This document shows, piece by piece, positions 1 through 8,010 of a DNA stretch of 64,000 nucleotides; the stretch's first letter is position 1, and every line of letters begins with the position of its first letter. This DNA comes from CAMDTE01 sp964504345 (GTDB lineage: Bacteria; Bacteroidota; Bacteroidia; Flavobacteriales; Schleiferiaceae). The DNA is taken from positions 1 through 64,000 of the forward strand of contig CAZDDX010000003.1 in NCBI GenBank assembly GCA_964504345.1. The letters are read 5' to 3'. The position numbers and the translations under genes were made by a program. Below the pieces are notes generated by a model, which was given only the letters and a program-made list of their open reading frames with translations, did no database searches and was not told the origin of the DNA.

Positions 1-163
1 CCGACGCCGCTACCGATGCAAAAAGCTGGGGCAAATTGTTCGCCGCCGTGTAGCTATTGCCTAAAAAGAGCACGCGCTGAGTGGTTTGGGCCTGCAAAGA
101 GGAAGCCCCAAAGAGGAAGGTAAAAGCTGCAAAAAAGGCAAAAAACGAACGAAAAAAAGGCAT
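1..163 (-). CDS. SGNH/GDSL-type hydrolase, N-terminal fragment (runs off the left edge)
   Basis: Only the first 54 codons are in the window. Reading from the ATG at 163 there is a phenylalanine-rich signal peptide ending near ASSLQAQ (about residue 26), then LFLGNSYTAANNLPQLF. The GNSYT block with NNLPQ behind it is typical of secreted SGNH hydrolases of the DUF4886-like type, where the Ser is the nucleophile. The gene starts 31 bases after the stop of the MscS gene on the same strand, so the two are probably co-transcribed. The substrate cannot be told from this fragment, and the other catalytic blocks are outside the window. Confidence 0.6.
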   Translation of the reverse strand, partial: MPFFRSFFAFFAAFTFLFGASSLQAQTTQRVLFLGNSYTAANNLPQLFASVAAS

Positions 164-194
164 GGTGGCGATCAATTAAAGCCCAAAAGTAAGC

Positions 195-965
195 TCAGCC
201 CAGGATCTCCTCCGCGGAACTTCCTTCCCACCGAGCCAAAGCCAGCCACCACTGCTCCAATGCGGCGGCGGACACGGCTCCCAACGTTTGAGCGCGCACG
301 TTCCATTGAGCGGCATTCCACCCCACCAACTGAAACTCCATGCGGACCGATGCCTCTTGGGCTTGGGCTTCCAGTTGCACCCGCACCTCTTCCCACGGTG
401 ACGTTTTGGCGATGCTCAACTTCCAAGCACGCGTTATCGGCTCGTGGGCACTGTGGTTCACCACCACCGTATTGGCCACCGGACCGTTGGGCAATAAGGC
501 CTGGGCCCCGCTGTCCAAGGCCAATACCGTATTGAAAATTTGAATTTCCTTGACCGCACCGCTGTACCCACTGGCCGTGATGCGATCCCCCACTCGATAT
601 GGTTTGAACAACAAAATCAATACCCCACCGGCCAAATTGGCCAAGGACCCTTGCAGCGCAAAGCCCACAGCCAAACCCACGGCGCCCACCACCGCCGCCA
701 AGGATGTGGTTGGAAAACCCAGCTGGCCCGCCACCGTAATGAACAACAACGCACGTGTGCCCAGCACAAACAACGTACTCAAAAAAGTGATCAACCCCGG
801 GTCTACCTGACGAAGGCCCATGGTCTTCATCAAGACCTTGTTGGCTTTGCCGATGGCCCACCATCCGGCCCACCCCAACAAGGCTGCGCCCACCAACGTG
901 GGAACGGTATTTTCAGCCCACGATAACACCGCGCTGCGGTACTGCAGCAATTCATCTGGATTCAT
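195..965 (-). CDS. MscS-family mechanosensitive ion channel
   Basis: 256 residues. Predicted inner-membrane channel that releases solutes on hypo-osmotic shock. Three hydrophobic segments occupy roughly residues 20-110. The pore helix is the glycine/alanine-rich stretch AVVGAVGLAVGFALQGSLAN, followed by the beta-domain motif FKPYRVGDRI. The length fits a small MscS without the extra N-terminal helices of large family members. An upstream in-frame ATG at 998 exists, but the ATG at 965 is preferred: it matches where the family begins, and a TACCTTGG promoter box lies exactly 4 nt before it. The SGNH hydrolase gene follows 31 bp downstream. Confidence 0.9.
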   Translation of the reverse strand: MNPDELLQYRSAVLSWAENTVPTLVGAALLGWAGWWAIGKANKVLMKTMGLRQVDPGLITFLSTLFVLGTRALLFITVAGQLGFPTTSLAAVVGAVGLAVGFALQGSLANLAGGVLILLFKPYRVGDRITASGYSGAVKEIQIFNTVLALDSGAQALLPNGPVANTVVVNHSAHEPITRAWKLSIAKTSPWEEVRVQLEAQAQEASVRMEFQLVGWNAAQWNVRAQTLGAVSAAALEQWWLALARWEGSSAEEILG

Positions 966-969
966 GCAT

Positions 970-977
970 CCAAGGTA
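970..977 (-). promoter_or_regulatory. -7 promoter box of the MscS gene
   Basis: Read on the minus strand this is TACCTTGG, close to the Bacteroidota -7 consensus TAnnTTTG, followed by 4 nt and the ATG. A TTTG lies 20 bp upstream at the -33 position. It is formed by the T-tract of the neighbouring terminator, so terminator and promoter share bases. Confidence 0.65.
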
Positions 978-1002
978 CCGAAATTGGCCCGCAGGCACAA
1001 AA

Positions 1003-1031
1003 AACCCCCCGCAGCGGAGCTGCGGGGGGTT
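1003..1031 (-). terminator. Rho-independent terminator of the FG-GAP gene
   Basis: A perfect 13-bp stem (1003-1015 with 1019-1031) and a 3-nt loop lie 37 bp after the stop of the FG-GAP gene. On the minus strand the stem runs straight into a T-run (999-1004). Confidence 0.9.
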
Positions 1032-1067
1032 ACTCCATCGGCCGCTACGAGCGGCCTCAAAGTCGGT

Positions 1068-2399
1068 TTACGGTTGAATGACCACTGAGCCCGTTTGCAC
1101 GCCGGCGTCGGACTGTGCCCGAACCGTGTACAGGCCGGCAGGCCATTGGCTCGCCGCAACGTCCAAACGAGATTCGCCGCGCAATTCGGTGCGGAAAACT
1201 TCCTGGCCTGCGGCATTTAGTACCACCACCGCCCAATCCGTCGCGGTGCCCAGTTCTACAGAAAAGCGGTCTTTAGCCGGGTTGGGTGCCAAGCCCACCA
1301 AGGGATTGACCTCGTCCACGCTGGCGCTTGGGTCGTTGTTTTGGTAGTACTTGGCGTCGCCGTCGTAGTTGAAAGCAAACAAATCCAAGTCGCCATCGTC
1401 GTCCAAATCAACTAAATCCGACAAAGGGAACTCTCCACCCCCGGTGAGGCCGAATGGGTTGACGAGGGGTGCCGCAAAAGAAGGCGCTGCGGCCGTACCA
1501 CCATTGATGTATACGTTCCAATTGCCGTAGTCGTATTCACCGGCAATGACGTCCAAATCACCGTCCAAGTCGATGTCGCCCACTTCTACGAAAGCAATAT
1601 CACCCAATCCAATCGTAGTCAGGCCAAACGGATTGGAAACGGGGGCAGCAAATTGTGGAGCAGTTGCGGTGCCGGTGTTTTGGTAGTATCGAAAACCTGA
1701 GGTGTAAAAATTACCGGCCAAATAGTCGTCATCGCCGTCGTTGTCCATATCTGCGAACCGACCGATTGCGATTATTGAAGTGGGCAAACTCCCGTTCAAA
1801 CCAAAAGGGTTTAGCAGCGGCGAAGCATAGGCCGGCGCCGTAGCGCTGCCCGTGTTTTGGTAGTAGTAGAATCCGGTCGTGGTCCCGTAGTAGTCGAATT
1901 TATAGGCCAACACGTCGATGTCGCCGTCGTTGTCCAAATCGGAAAATCCAGTGTAGAACATGGATGTATCCGACAAACCAAACGGAGATGGCTGGGGAAG
2001 GCCAAAAGCAGGAACCGCTGCCGTACCGGTATTGGGAACAAAATACGCCCCCGAACCGTACAGATCGCAGGCCATCAGGTCCAAATCGCCGTCGTTGTCT
2101 AGATCCACGAAGGAGGGCAGTACCAAGGTGTTTGCAGACAAGGTGTTGAGGCCAAATGCCGCGTTATTGGGTGCCGCAAACACTTGTGCTTCAGCCGCAT
2201 TGGGAGCCAGCGCCAGGGCGGCCAGGGCGGCGGTTACGCGCGCCCACTGCGGCACGGTGAAGGCCGCTCGGAAGGTTTGGGCCAAGCGGCGCAGTTTGCG
2301 CAGGAAACGGGCGCGTTCTGCGCCCACTGCACGGTGCGCGGAGGCCCAAGCGCGAAGCCATTGGCGGCGCTTGCGGGCAAAGGGGATCAGTTGTTTCAT
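1068..2399 (-). CDS. FG-GAP/VCBS repeat protein with a type IX secretion sorting tail
   Basis: 443 residues, predicted to be exported and then carried over the outer membrane by the type IX system. Five repeats of the calcium-binding VCBS/FG-GAP type are visible, each with a core such as DLDNDGDLD, IDLDGDLDV or DLDDDGDLD followed by a YYQNTG-like strand. Such repeats usually fold as a beta-propeller. The C-terminus has the NPAKDRFSVEL start, GLYTVRA and a closing VVIQP of a type IX sorting domain. The first 45 residues are unusually Arg/Lys-rich, placed before a normal hydrophobic signal core (about 50-68) and an AEAQ cleavage site. The true start may therefore be internal. Function beyond surface display is unknown. 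Confidence 0.85.
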   Translation of the reverse strand: MKQLIPFARKRRQWLRAWASAHRAVGAERARFLRKLRRLAQTFRAAFTVPQWARVTAALAALALAPNAAEAQVFAAPNNAAFGLNTLSANTLVLPSFVDLDNDGDLDLMACDLYGSGAYFVPNTGTAAVPAFGLPQPSPFGLSDTSMFYTGFSDLDNDGDIDVLAYKFDYYGTTTGFYYYQNTGSATAPAYASPLLNPFGLNGSLPTSIIAIGRFADMDNDGDDDYLAGNFYTSGFRYYQNTGTATAPQFAAPVSNPFGLTTIGLGDIAFVEVGDIDLDGDLDVIAGEYDYGNWNVYINGGTAAAPSFAAPLVNPFGLTGGGEFPLSDLVDLDDDGDLDLFAFNYDGDAKYYQNNDPSASVDEVNPLVGLAPNPAKDRFSVELGTATDWAVVVLNAAGQEVFRTELRGESRLDVAASQWPAGLYTVRAQSDAGVQTGSVVIQP

Positions 2400-2447
2400 G
2401 GGAATTGGATAAGTGAATTGAAAATCTTTCGATAGCGCTTTTAATAT

Positions 2448-3530
2448 TTATTGAGATGCCGCCGCCGCCCAAAAGGTTGCTTCTGGGGTGGTTACCCCAA
2501 AATGGTGTTCTTCAGAGGCTGCCGTGAGGAGGTTGACGCGTTTTCCCGCCGTTAGCCAATGCACTTCGAACAGCTCGTCCACGCTGTTCTCCCACTGCAT
2601 TTCGCCCACCACTTGCTGCGTTTGCAAGTCCACGGCAACGATGCCGCATCGGTCCACCGTTTTTAGGTTCAGGTGCGCAAAACTGCTGGACTGCGTTCGG
2701 GCTTTAGAGTAGCCCACAAACGCGTAGCGGTCCACCAACGTTAGGCCGCGCACAAAACGATCCAAACGAATGCACTCGTGGAAGGCCCCAGTGGTTAAAT
2801 CGACGGTTCCCAGCTGTCCGGTTGCGGACTGCAGTACCCACAATTGGTGGTTGTGCCAGCGGGGGGAGTGCGGCATGGACAACCCGCTGGATACTACTTC
2901 ATTGGATGCTAGGTCCCAAATCACCCCTGCGCCCAAGAGCTCGGTACGCCAACTTTTCGCGCTGTTTCCTTTGTTGAAGGCGGTGGCGTAAGCCAATTCT
3001 CCTTCCCGGACGGCCAACCCATTCAGGTGGCAGCGGTCTTCACCGGCCAACTCTGCAACGCACGGCGGGGTCCAAACGGGCGTGAAATGGTGCTGATCGT
3101 CGACGCGTGCAATACAGGAAAACAAGGTGTTGACGCCAAAAAGTCCTTCGTCGGTCCAAGCCAAATCGTGCCAATCCATGGGGCCCGTATGGAACGTGGC
3201 TCGGGGCAAAAAGAGGGCGTCGTACGTCTGCGGATTTTTGGGGTAATTCGCCGCCAATTCCGGAGCGTTTGCAAACGTTTGAATGCTGTTGCGGCAAGCC
3301 ACGGCGAGCCTGCGCCCGTCCGGATGAACGGCCATCCCCATGGGCTTGTCCAAGCTGCGTGGAAGCTGAACCAATCGGTTGGGTTCTGGCGCGCTGAGTA
3401 AAATCAACTTGCCCGCTTGGTACGTGGTAACGCCCAAGGTTCCGCCCAGCCGATGAATCAACTCCGGAAAACCCGGAGTGTACGAACTGGTAAATGGGGG
3501 CGGGACGGCGGAAACAGGACGGTTGTGCAT
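2448..3530 (-). CDS. TIGR03032 family protein (propeller-like, unknown function)
   Basis: 360 residues with no signal peptide or membrane segment. The pattern of short beta repeats and motifs such as GMAVHPDGRRLAVAC, MDWHDLAWTDEGLFGVNTLFSC and CHLNGLAV is characteristic of the TIGR03032 family, which is predicted to be a beta-propeller and is of unknown function. The ATG at 3530 is preferred over the in-frame start 75 bases upstream: the family begins near here, and TATTTTAG lies 5 nt ahead on the minus strand. It is divergent from the FMN reductase gene. Confidence 0.75.
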   Translation of the reverse strand: MHNRPVSAVPPPFTSSYTPGFPELIHRLGGTLGVTTYQAGKLILLSAPEPNRLVQLPRSLDKPMGMAVHPDGRRLAVACRNSIQTFANAPELAANYPKNPQTYDALFLPRATFHTGPMDWHDLAWTDEGLFGVNTLFSCIARVDDQHHFTPVWTPPCVAELAGEDRCHLNGLAVREGELAYATAFNKGNSAKSWRTELLGAGVIWDLASNEVVSSGLSMPHSPRWHNHQLWVLQSATGQLGTVDLTTGAFHECIRLDRFVRGLTLVDRYAFVGYSKARTQSSSFAHLNLKTVDRCGIVAVDLQTQQVVGEMQWENSVDELFEVHWLTAGKRVNLLTAASEEHHFGVTTPEATFWAAAASQ

Positions 3531-3702
3531 CCTTGCTAAAATAGGATTTTTGCAGGTGTTTAGGACGCTTTCGAGGCGAATAATTTGGCAAATACACGTA
3601 GCCAAGTAACAGAAATTGGCAAAATGTGCCAGCCTTCACAAAGAACTCATAAACCTTTGCCATGCAATTGGAGTTGTAAGACAAGACAACCCCCCTTTCT
3701 GT

Positions 3703-4269
3703 ATGAAACTGATCACCTTTGGCGCCTCCTATACCCGAACATCCATTAACCGTCAATGGGCACACTTTATTGGACAGCAATTGGCCCTCCAAATTCCCCG
3801 CATTGAAGAGGTGGATTCCTTGGATTTGAACGCCTACGACCTGCCTCTGTATACGATAGAACGCGAAGCGGAACTGGGCGTTCCGGAACCGGCCCATCGC
3901 TTTGTTTCCGACCTGGCCACCGCGGACTTGGTGGTGGTTTCCCTTGCGGAATACAACGGCTCGTACACAGCTGGTTTCAAGAATTTATTCGACTGGGCAT
4001 CCCGCGTTGAGCTGAAATTCTTTGGTGGCAAGCCTGTTGTAGTGACCTCTACTGCCCCCGGCCCAAGAGGCGGTTTGACGGTACTCCAAACTGCCGTTGA
4101 TCGTTTTCCTAGGCACGGTGCAGAGGTTTTCGTGGGGCCCGCTTTGCCACAATTCAACCACCACTTCGATAAAGCCGCAAATAAGCTGGTATCGGAAGAA
4201 TGGCAAAATCAGCTCAATGAAGCACTGTACCCACTGGTGCAGAAATACACAAGTGCTAACTTTGATTGA
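3703..4269 (+). CDS. NAD(P)H-dependent FMN reductase (flavodoxin-like fold)
   Basis: 188 residues. It starts MKLITFGASYTRTSINRQWA, the phosphate-binding opening of the NADPH-dependent FMN reductase family, and carries the flavin-contact block VVSLAEYNGSYTAGFKNLFDW. It is predicted to be a soluble flavoprotein reducing FMN, quinones or azo compounds; the real substrate is open. An open frame extends 87 bases upstream but lacks family sequence, so the ATG at 3703 is chosen. The DUF1801 gene follows 12 bp after the stop in the same frame. Confidence 0.85.
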   Translation: MKLITFGASYTRTSINRQWAHFIGQQLALQIPRIEEVDSLDLNAYDLPLYTIEREAELGVPEPAHRFVSDLATADLVVVSLAEYNGSYTAGFKNLFDWASRVELKFFGGKPVVVTSTAPGPRGGLTVLQTAVDRFPRHGAEVFVGPALPQFNHHFDKAANKLVSEEWQNQLNEALYPLVQKYTSANFD

Positions 4270-4281
4270 AAATCGAACGCC

Positions 4282-4647
4282 TTGCCTGCCCACACAACCC
4301 ACGAATCTTATTGGACGGAGCAACCGGAATTTCTACAGCAACGACTGACCGAATTACGGGATTGCATTGAGCATTCGATTCCGGAAGATGCTCCGCGATT
4401 GATTCGCTGCATCTCGTACGGTATGCCCGCCTTCCGAAAAGGTCCAAAAGGAGCCGTTTTGGTGTACATCGCCGCATACGAGCGGCATATTGGGTTTTAC
4501 CCCACGGGCGCAGGAATTGCTGCATTCTCCCATCGGTTAAACGATTGGAAGCACTCCAAAGGTGCCGTCCAATTTCCGCACGACCAGCCCTTTCCTACGG
4601 CATTGATTGCAGAAATTACCCAATACCGATGGGATACTACCGCGTAA
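4282..4647 (+). CDS. DUF1801 / YdhG-like domain protein
   Basis: 121 residues. The blocks LRDCIEHSIPEDAPRLIRC, ISYGMPAFRKG, VYIAAYERHIGFYP and the KGAVQFPHDQPFP tail match DUF1801 (YdhG-like) proteins, small cytoplasmic proteins of unclear function. The start must lie after the stop of the FMN reductase, which is in the same frame. The only codon giving the full domain is a TTG at 4282; the first in-frame ATG would cut into the conserved SYGMPAF motif. Co-transcription with the reductase is likely. Confidence 0.75.
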   Translation: MPAHTTHESYWTEQPEFLQQRLTELRDCIEHSIPEDAPRLIRCISYGMPAFRKGPKGAVLVYIAAYERHIGFYPTGAGIAAFSHRLNDWKHSKGAVQFPHDQPFPTALIAEITQYRWDTTA

Positions 4648-4691
4648 AACACTGGTTTTAGGACGGCGATCTGGACCGCCCAAAAAGATTG

Positions 4692-4722
4692 ACGCCTGCT
4701 TTTAGCAAAAAACAGCAGACGT
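4692..4722 (-). terminator. Probable terminator of the beta-helix gene
   Basis: Imperfect stem (4692-4700 with 4714-4722, about 9 bp including G-U pairs), followed on the minus strand by a T-run at 4682-4686, just past the stop of the beta-helix gene at 4731. Confidence 0.5.
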
Positions 4723-4730
4723 TTGGGAAA

Positions 4731-6161
4731 TCAGTGGACTACCGCCAACCGCGTTCGGAATTTCAACCCCGCACGGTCGTAGCCAAGCAGTTGATAGATT
4801 CCCGCGGGCAGTTGTTCCACGGACCACAAAAGACCGTCTTCATCCTTCTTGGGCAAATCAAACAGTCGGCCGTCGGCACTCATTGCCTTGACTTCGGTTG
4901 CAACGGCTTCCAAGCGCACTTCTTGGGCGGCCGGATTGGGCGATGCTCCAACGCGCGTTTCCAACTCGTTGACGGATGCCGTATTCACTTTAATTACCCG
5001 CTTCTGAACTGCGGTACACGAGGTGTCGTACACTGCGAAGTTGATGAGGCCCAAGGTGATGTCGTCGTATCCGTCGAATATCTTAGCGTCAATGGCCGCT
5101 GAATCAGAGAGACAGAAGCAATTTTCGTCCAAATCCAAATTGGCATTTCCGCCGTTGGCCACGTTGTAGTCCACGTTGCCGCAAAGCCGGTTGTCTACCA
5201 CCGTTGGGTTTCCTGGGGATCCGGGCCAAGCCGCTTTCCCAACCACCAGGCCGGTTTTGTTGGCCAATACCTGGTTGTTGGCAAACCAAGACTGTCCGTA
5301 TATACTTACACCTAAGTCATTATTTGTGAACAAGTTGCTGTCCAGGTTGCAGTCCACGCAGGCAGTAACACCAAAGGTGTTTCCGTCAAAAAAATTGCCC
5401 CGGAATTGACTCTGGTACGGCGTAGCCACAGCAGTATAGTTGTGGGTAAACGTGTTTCCAGTGAATTTAGCCGGTAGGTACCAATACCCTGGATTGAAGT
5501 AAAAACCCATTTGGTTGCTGTCCAAAACGCATTGGTCCAACCAAAAATTAGGGTATCCCTGGATCGCTACGTTGTTCTTTCGAAACACGGTACTGCGCAC
5601 TAAAGATGGAGTGGCGGTGGTATTGGAGCCCAACACAGCGTATTCATTCTTGTAAAAACGGCACTGGTTGAGTTCCAGTGCAGAGCCAATTCGGATGGCG
5701 TAGTGGTTGTATTCAAACACACAATTGTTCCAGTACAGTCGGTTGGAGTCTTGCTCGCCCTCGATTCCGTTCCATGCGTTGCGGAGTTCAAATCGGTCCA
5801 TTTGCAAGATTCCTCCCTGCGACTGAACCACCCGGATTCCGTTCCACGTTACGTTGGTGTCTGCGTTGAGTCCTTCAAAGACAATGGGGTCCGACGACGT
5901 ACCCAATGCGTTCAATGTTCCGCGAACCTCTAAGTAGCGGTAGTCGTTTGGTTGGTTGGGGTTGGACTGCATTTGCACCACCACACCCGGCTGAATGGTG
6001 AGGGTTTTGCCGGGAAAGACCACCACGGAACCCGTGAGGACATACGGGGAATTGGCTTTGGTCCAGGTGGTGTTGGAATAAATCCCCCCGCTGAAATTGG
6101 TTTGAGCCAGCAATAGCGACGGTGCTGCAACAACGGCAGCGATGGCAAATCTCAGAAACAT
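4731..6161 (-). CDS. Right-handed parallel beta-helix protein with a type IX sorting tail
   Basis: 476 residues from the ATG at 6161. Signal peptide MFLRFAIAAVVAAPSLLLAQ, then an opening GSVVVFPGKTLTIQPGVVVQ typical of Bacteroidota beta-helix surface proteins. Many short repeats follow with Asn, Tyr and Trp at turns (for example NNCVFEYNHYAIRIG, LNQCRFYKNEYAVLG). The C-terminal 75 residues hold VGASPNPAAQEVRLEAV and LPAGIYQLL, a type IX sorting domain. An upstream in-frame start at 6209 would add 16 residues before the signal peptide. The start at 6161 is favoured by its clean signal sequence and a TATCTTTT box 3 nt upstream. No catalytic site is recognised. Confidence 0.82.
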   Translation of the reverse strand: MFLRFAIAAVVAAPSLLLAQTNFSGGIYSNTTWTKANSPYVLTGSVVVFPGKTLTIQPGVVVQMQSNPNQPNDYRYLEVRGTLNALGTSSDPIVFEGLNADTNVTWNGIRVVQSQGGILQMDRFELRNAWNGIEGEQDSNRLYWNNCVFEYNHYAIRIGSALELNQCRFYKNEYAVLGSNTTATPSLVRSTVFRKNNVAIQGYPNFWLDQCVLDSNQMGFYFNPGYWYLPAKFTGNTFTHNYTAVATPYQSQFRGNFFDGNTFGVTACVDCNLDSNLFTNNDLGVSIYGQSWFANNQVLANKTGLVVGKAAWPGSPGNPTVVDNRLCGNVDYNVANGGNANLDLDENCFCLSDSAAIDAKIFDGYDDITLGLINFAVYDTSCTAVQKRVIKVNTASVNELETRVGASPNPAAQEVRLEAVATEVKAMSADGRLFDLPKKDEDGLLWSVEQLPAGIYQLLGYDRAGLKFRTRLAVVH

Positions 6162-6164
6162 TGG

Positions 6165-6172
6165 AAAAGATA
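6165..6172 (-). promoter_or_regulatory. Possible -7 box of the beta-helix gene
   Basis: Reads TATCTTTT on the minus strand, 3 nt before the chosen ATG. It resembles TAnnTTTG with the last base changed; spacing is one base shorter than in the other leaderless-type starts of the window. Confidence 0.35.
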
Positions 6173-6242
6173 TTTCTGGTAAAACCATCGGCGATGAAAA
6201 AAGTTTCATCGCCCAAGGGCACTTTTGCTCCGTTCGAGTGGG

Positions 6243-6980
6243 TTACTGGCGATGCCCTTGGTCCGAACTTGATTCAACCCCGATGGGGCGGGAACGTCGG
6301 GCAAAAAAAACTGTCAACAAGGCGTAGTGCAGCGCTCCAGCAGCCACGAATCCCAGAATGTACGTGGGCCACTCCCCCACAATGAACGGGTTGTTGGCGA
6401 TGGGCTTTTGGGACAAGAACATGTAGTTGGCGCCGGTGGCTTTGTTGATCAGACCCACGGGCACCATGAGCGCAATGTTGACGGCCAGCATCTTGGCCCA
6501 GGTCCAGCGCTTGATTTCAAAACCGTGCACAAAATAATGGTAGAGGGGGACGATCATGATTCCAGCATGTGCCAAATTGTACTCCCAAAACATGAAGGGA
6601 GAAGCGCCAGATGTGTATTGGGGGGTCAGAAAGGCATGCAATCCGCCCACAATTCCCCAAAAGAAGAGCGGGTAAAAAGCCCAGGACTGGCGGAACACCA
6701 GCAATAAAATGGCCAAAATCCGGCTGAATCCGCACAGCTGCATTTCCAAGTGGTCCTGCGTACTCCACTGCCCGGTGTAAAGCAAATTACCGTGCTTGAA
6801 GATCATGAGCGCCAAGATTGCGAAGCCCCAAATCCGCTCAAAACGAACGCGGTCATTGCCGCGCAACAAACGCGCTGCCAGCAACACAACGGCCGCGTAA
6901 CCCAGACCAATGCTCAATCCAGACCACCAACCGGTTGTCCCGATGGCGTAGGTAGTTTGTTCGATGATTAAAAAGCTCAT
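6243..6980 (-). CDS. TIGR02206 (YwaF-like) integral membrane protein, copy 1
   Basis: 245 residues with about six membrane helices and no signal peptide. It carries the blocks shared by all four copies in this window: MQLCGFSR, WAFYPLFFWGIVGGLHAFLTP, GANYMFL and NPFIVGEWPTYILGF. The family is conserved in many bacteria and has no known function. The ATG at 6980 is used because homology starts there; the longer upstream frame has no membrane-protein character. This copy stands alone, about 3 kb from the other three. Its start codon lies inside an inverted repeat (6976-7009). Confidence 0.85.
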   Translation of the reverse strand: MSFLIIEQTTYAIGTTGWWSGLSIGLGYAAVVLLAARLLRGNDRVRFERIWGFAILALMIFKHGNLLYTGQWSTQDHLEMQLCGFSRILAILLLVFRQSWAFYPLFFWGIVGGLHAFLTPQYTSGASPFMFWEYNLAHAGIMIVPLYHYFVHGFEIKRWTWAKMLAVNIALMVPVGLINKATGANYMFLSQKPIANNPFIVGEWPTYILGFVAAGALHYALLTVFFARRSRPIGVESSSDQGHRQ

Positions 6981-7009
6981 TTTTTGGATTTTAGGAATCC
7001 AAAAATGAG
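6976..7009 (-). repeat. Inverted repeat spanning the start codon of TIGR02206 copy 1
   Basis: Arms 6976-6990 and 6996-7009 pair over 14 bp with one bulged base around a 5-nt loop. On the minus-strand transcript the second arm contains the ATG, so the hairpin would hide the start codon. It is not a terminator for any upstream gene that I can see. Confidence 0.6.
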
Positions 7010-7153
7010 GAAAAAGAGATGAATTCGCAACGCAAGCCGGGGGCAATTGCACGAAATGCGGAATTTTATTGGAGGTTCCGCATTTATTGCAACAGGAATC
7101 CCCGATAACCCAACCCAAACTGGAGGATTCGGCTTCATTTTTACCAAATTATT

Positions 7154-7161
7154 TATCTTTG
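7154..7161 (+). promoter_or_regulatory. -7 promoter box of tRNA-Pro
   Basis: TATCTTTG is a perfect match to TAnnTTTG, in an A+T-rich stretch that ends 19 nt before the mature tRNA. Confidence 0.75.
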
Positions 7162-7180
7162 CGGCCCCCAGAATTGGGAT

Positions 7181-7256
7181 CGGGATGTAGCGCAGTTGGT
7201 AGCGTACCACGTTCGGGACGTGGGGGTCGCTGGTTCGAATCCAGTCATCCCGACCA
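7181..7256 (+). tRNA. tRNA-Pro (anticodon CGG)
   Basis: A 7-bp acceptor stem pairs 7181-7187 (CGGGATG) with 7246-7252 (CATCCCG). The anticodon arm is CCACG-TTCGGGA-CGTGG with CGG at 7214-7216, and the T-arm is CTGG-TTCGAAT-CCAG. The 3' CCA is encoded (7254-7256). A perfect promoter box precedes it and a terminator starts 4 nt after, so it is transcribed alone. Confidence 0.96.
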
Positions 7257-7260
7257 CCCC

Positions 7261-7289
7261 AAAAAGCCGCCCCAAAAGGGCGGCTTTTT
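7261..7289 (+). terminator. Terminator of tRNA-Pro (symmetrical)
   Basis: A perfect 12-bp stem (7261-7272 with 7278-7289) and a 5-nt loop, with A-run and T-run built into the arms. It serves the tRNA on the plus strand and could also end the AlkD-like gene from the other side. Confidence 0.9.
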
Positions 7290-7303
7290 GGTTCTAGATT
7301 CCG

Positions 7304-7981
7304 TCAACGCAGCGCCTCGCGTCGGCTCAACCCGCTCATCTGCTCGCCGTACCGATCCACAAATTGATGCACCCAGTAGGGGTTGGTCTTCCGGTACTCC
7401 CGCAAGGCCCAACCCACGGCTTTTCGGTGGAAAAACCACTTGGACTCCAAATGCGCCACCAAGGCCTGTTCCAGCAGTTCCGTGTGGGTTTCTTTTTTCC
7501 AGCGCAGCTGAGCAATCATAGCCGTTCGGTTTTCCCAACCGTTTTCCGATTCCATCAACGGTACCAGGAATTCCTCCCACCGATCCGGGTAGCGAAACAG
7601 GGTTCTGCCCACCATGTCCGACGCCAGAATGTCAACAGTATCCCACCAGGAACGCGTGCGAACGAGCTCCATCAACCATTCCAGGTCGTTGAATTCCAGT
7701 GTTTTGCGTTCTAGTCGCAGCAACTCAATGGCCACATAAGCCCACTCGCGTTCTGGACGCTTGAAAAGTTGAAAACACACCTCCGGCAAATCCTCCCGAG
7801 CGGGCCGATTTCCGCGTTCCAACCAGGGCTTGCAAAGTGCCGTTCGCTCGGGTTTTTTCAGTCCCAAAAACGGAAATAAATCCTTCATGTAGGCCGCCAT
7901 GGCCTTGGCTTGCACCGGGTTGGCATTTGCCTCCAACACCTCCGCCAGTGCGGCAAGCCAGTCGTGCGATTCTTGTTTCAC
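7304..7981 (-). CDS. AlkD-like DNA alkylation repair glycosylase
   Basis: 225 residues, soluble, all-helical HEAT-repeat pattern. AYMKDLFPFLGLKKPERTAL near the N-terminus and the active-site block TRSWWDTVDILASDMVG (Trp-Trp-Asp) identify the AlkD family, which removes bulky or cationic alkylated bases without base flipping. The GTG at 7981 is chosen because it gives the normal family start and leaves room for the divergent cation efflux gene; TTCCTTTG, one base from TAnnTTTG, lies 4 nt before it. An ATG at 8035 would overlap the neighbour. Confidence 0.85.
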   Translation of the reverse strand: MKQESHDWLAALAEVLEANANPVQAKAMAAYMKDLFPFLGLKKPERTALCKPWLERGNRPAREDLPEVCFQLFKRPEREWAYVAIELLRLERKTLEFNDLEWLMELVRTRSWWDTVDILASDMVGRTLFRYPDRWEEFLVPLMESENGWENRTAMIAQLRWKKETHTELLEQALVAHLESKWFFHRKAVGWALREYRKTNPYWVHQFVDRYGEQMSGLSRREALR

Positions 7982-7985
7982 GCCC

Positions 7986-7993
7986 CAAAGGAA
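7986..7993 (-). promoter_or_regulatory. Candidate -7 box of the AlkD-like gene
   Basis: TTCCTTTG on the minus strand, one mismatch to TAnnTTTG, 4 nt before the GTG start. It is back to back with the divergent efflux-gene promoter (7999-8006). Confidence 0.4.
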
Positions 7994-7998
7994 CGGCT

Positions 7999-8006
7999 TA
8001 CCTTGT
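7999..8006 (+). promoter_or_regulatory. -7 promoter box of the cation efflux gene
   Basis: TACCTTGT, followed by 4 nt and the GTG at 8011. A TTG lies 23 bp upstream. This fixed spacing supports the GTG as the real start and suggests a leaderless message. Confidence 0.55.
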
Positions 8007-8010
8007 TGTT

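Noticed and set aside
1380..2110. Direct DNA repeats of the type TCCAAATCGCCGTC in the FG-GAP gene.
   Set aside because: They follow from the five encoded Asp-rich VCBS repeats and are not a separate repeat element.
7837..8010. N-terminal extension of the cation efflux protein by 58 residues.
   Set aside because: It would overlap the divergent AlkD-like gene and has no family sequence; the GTG at 8011 has promoter spacing and homology in its favour.
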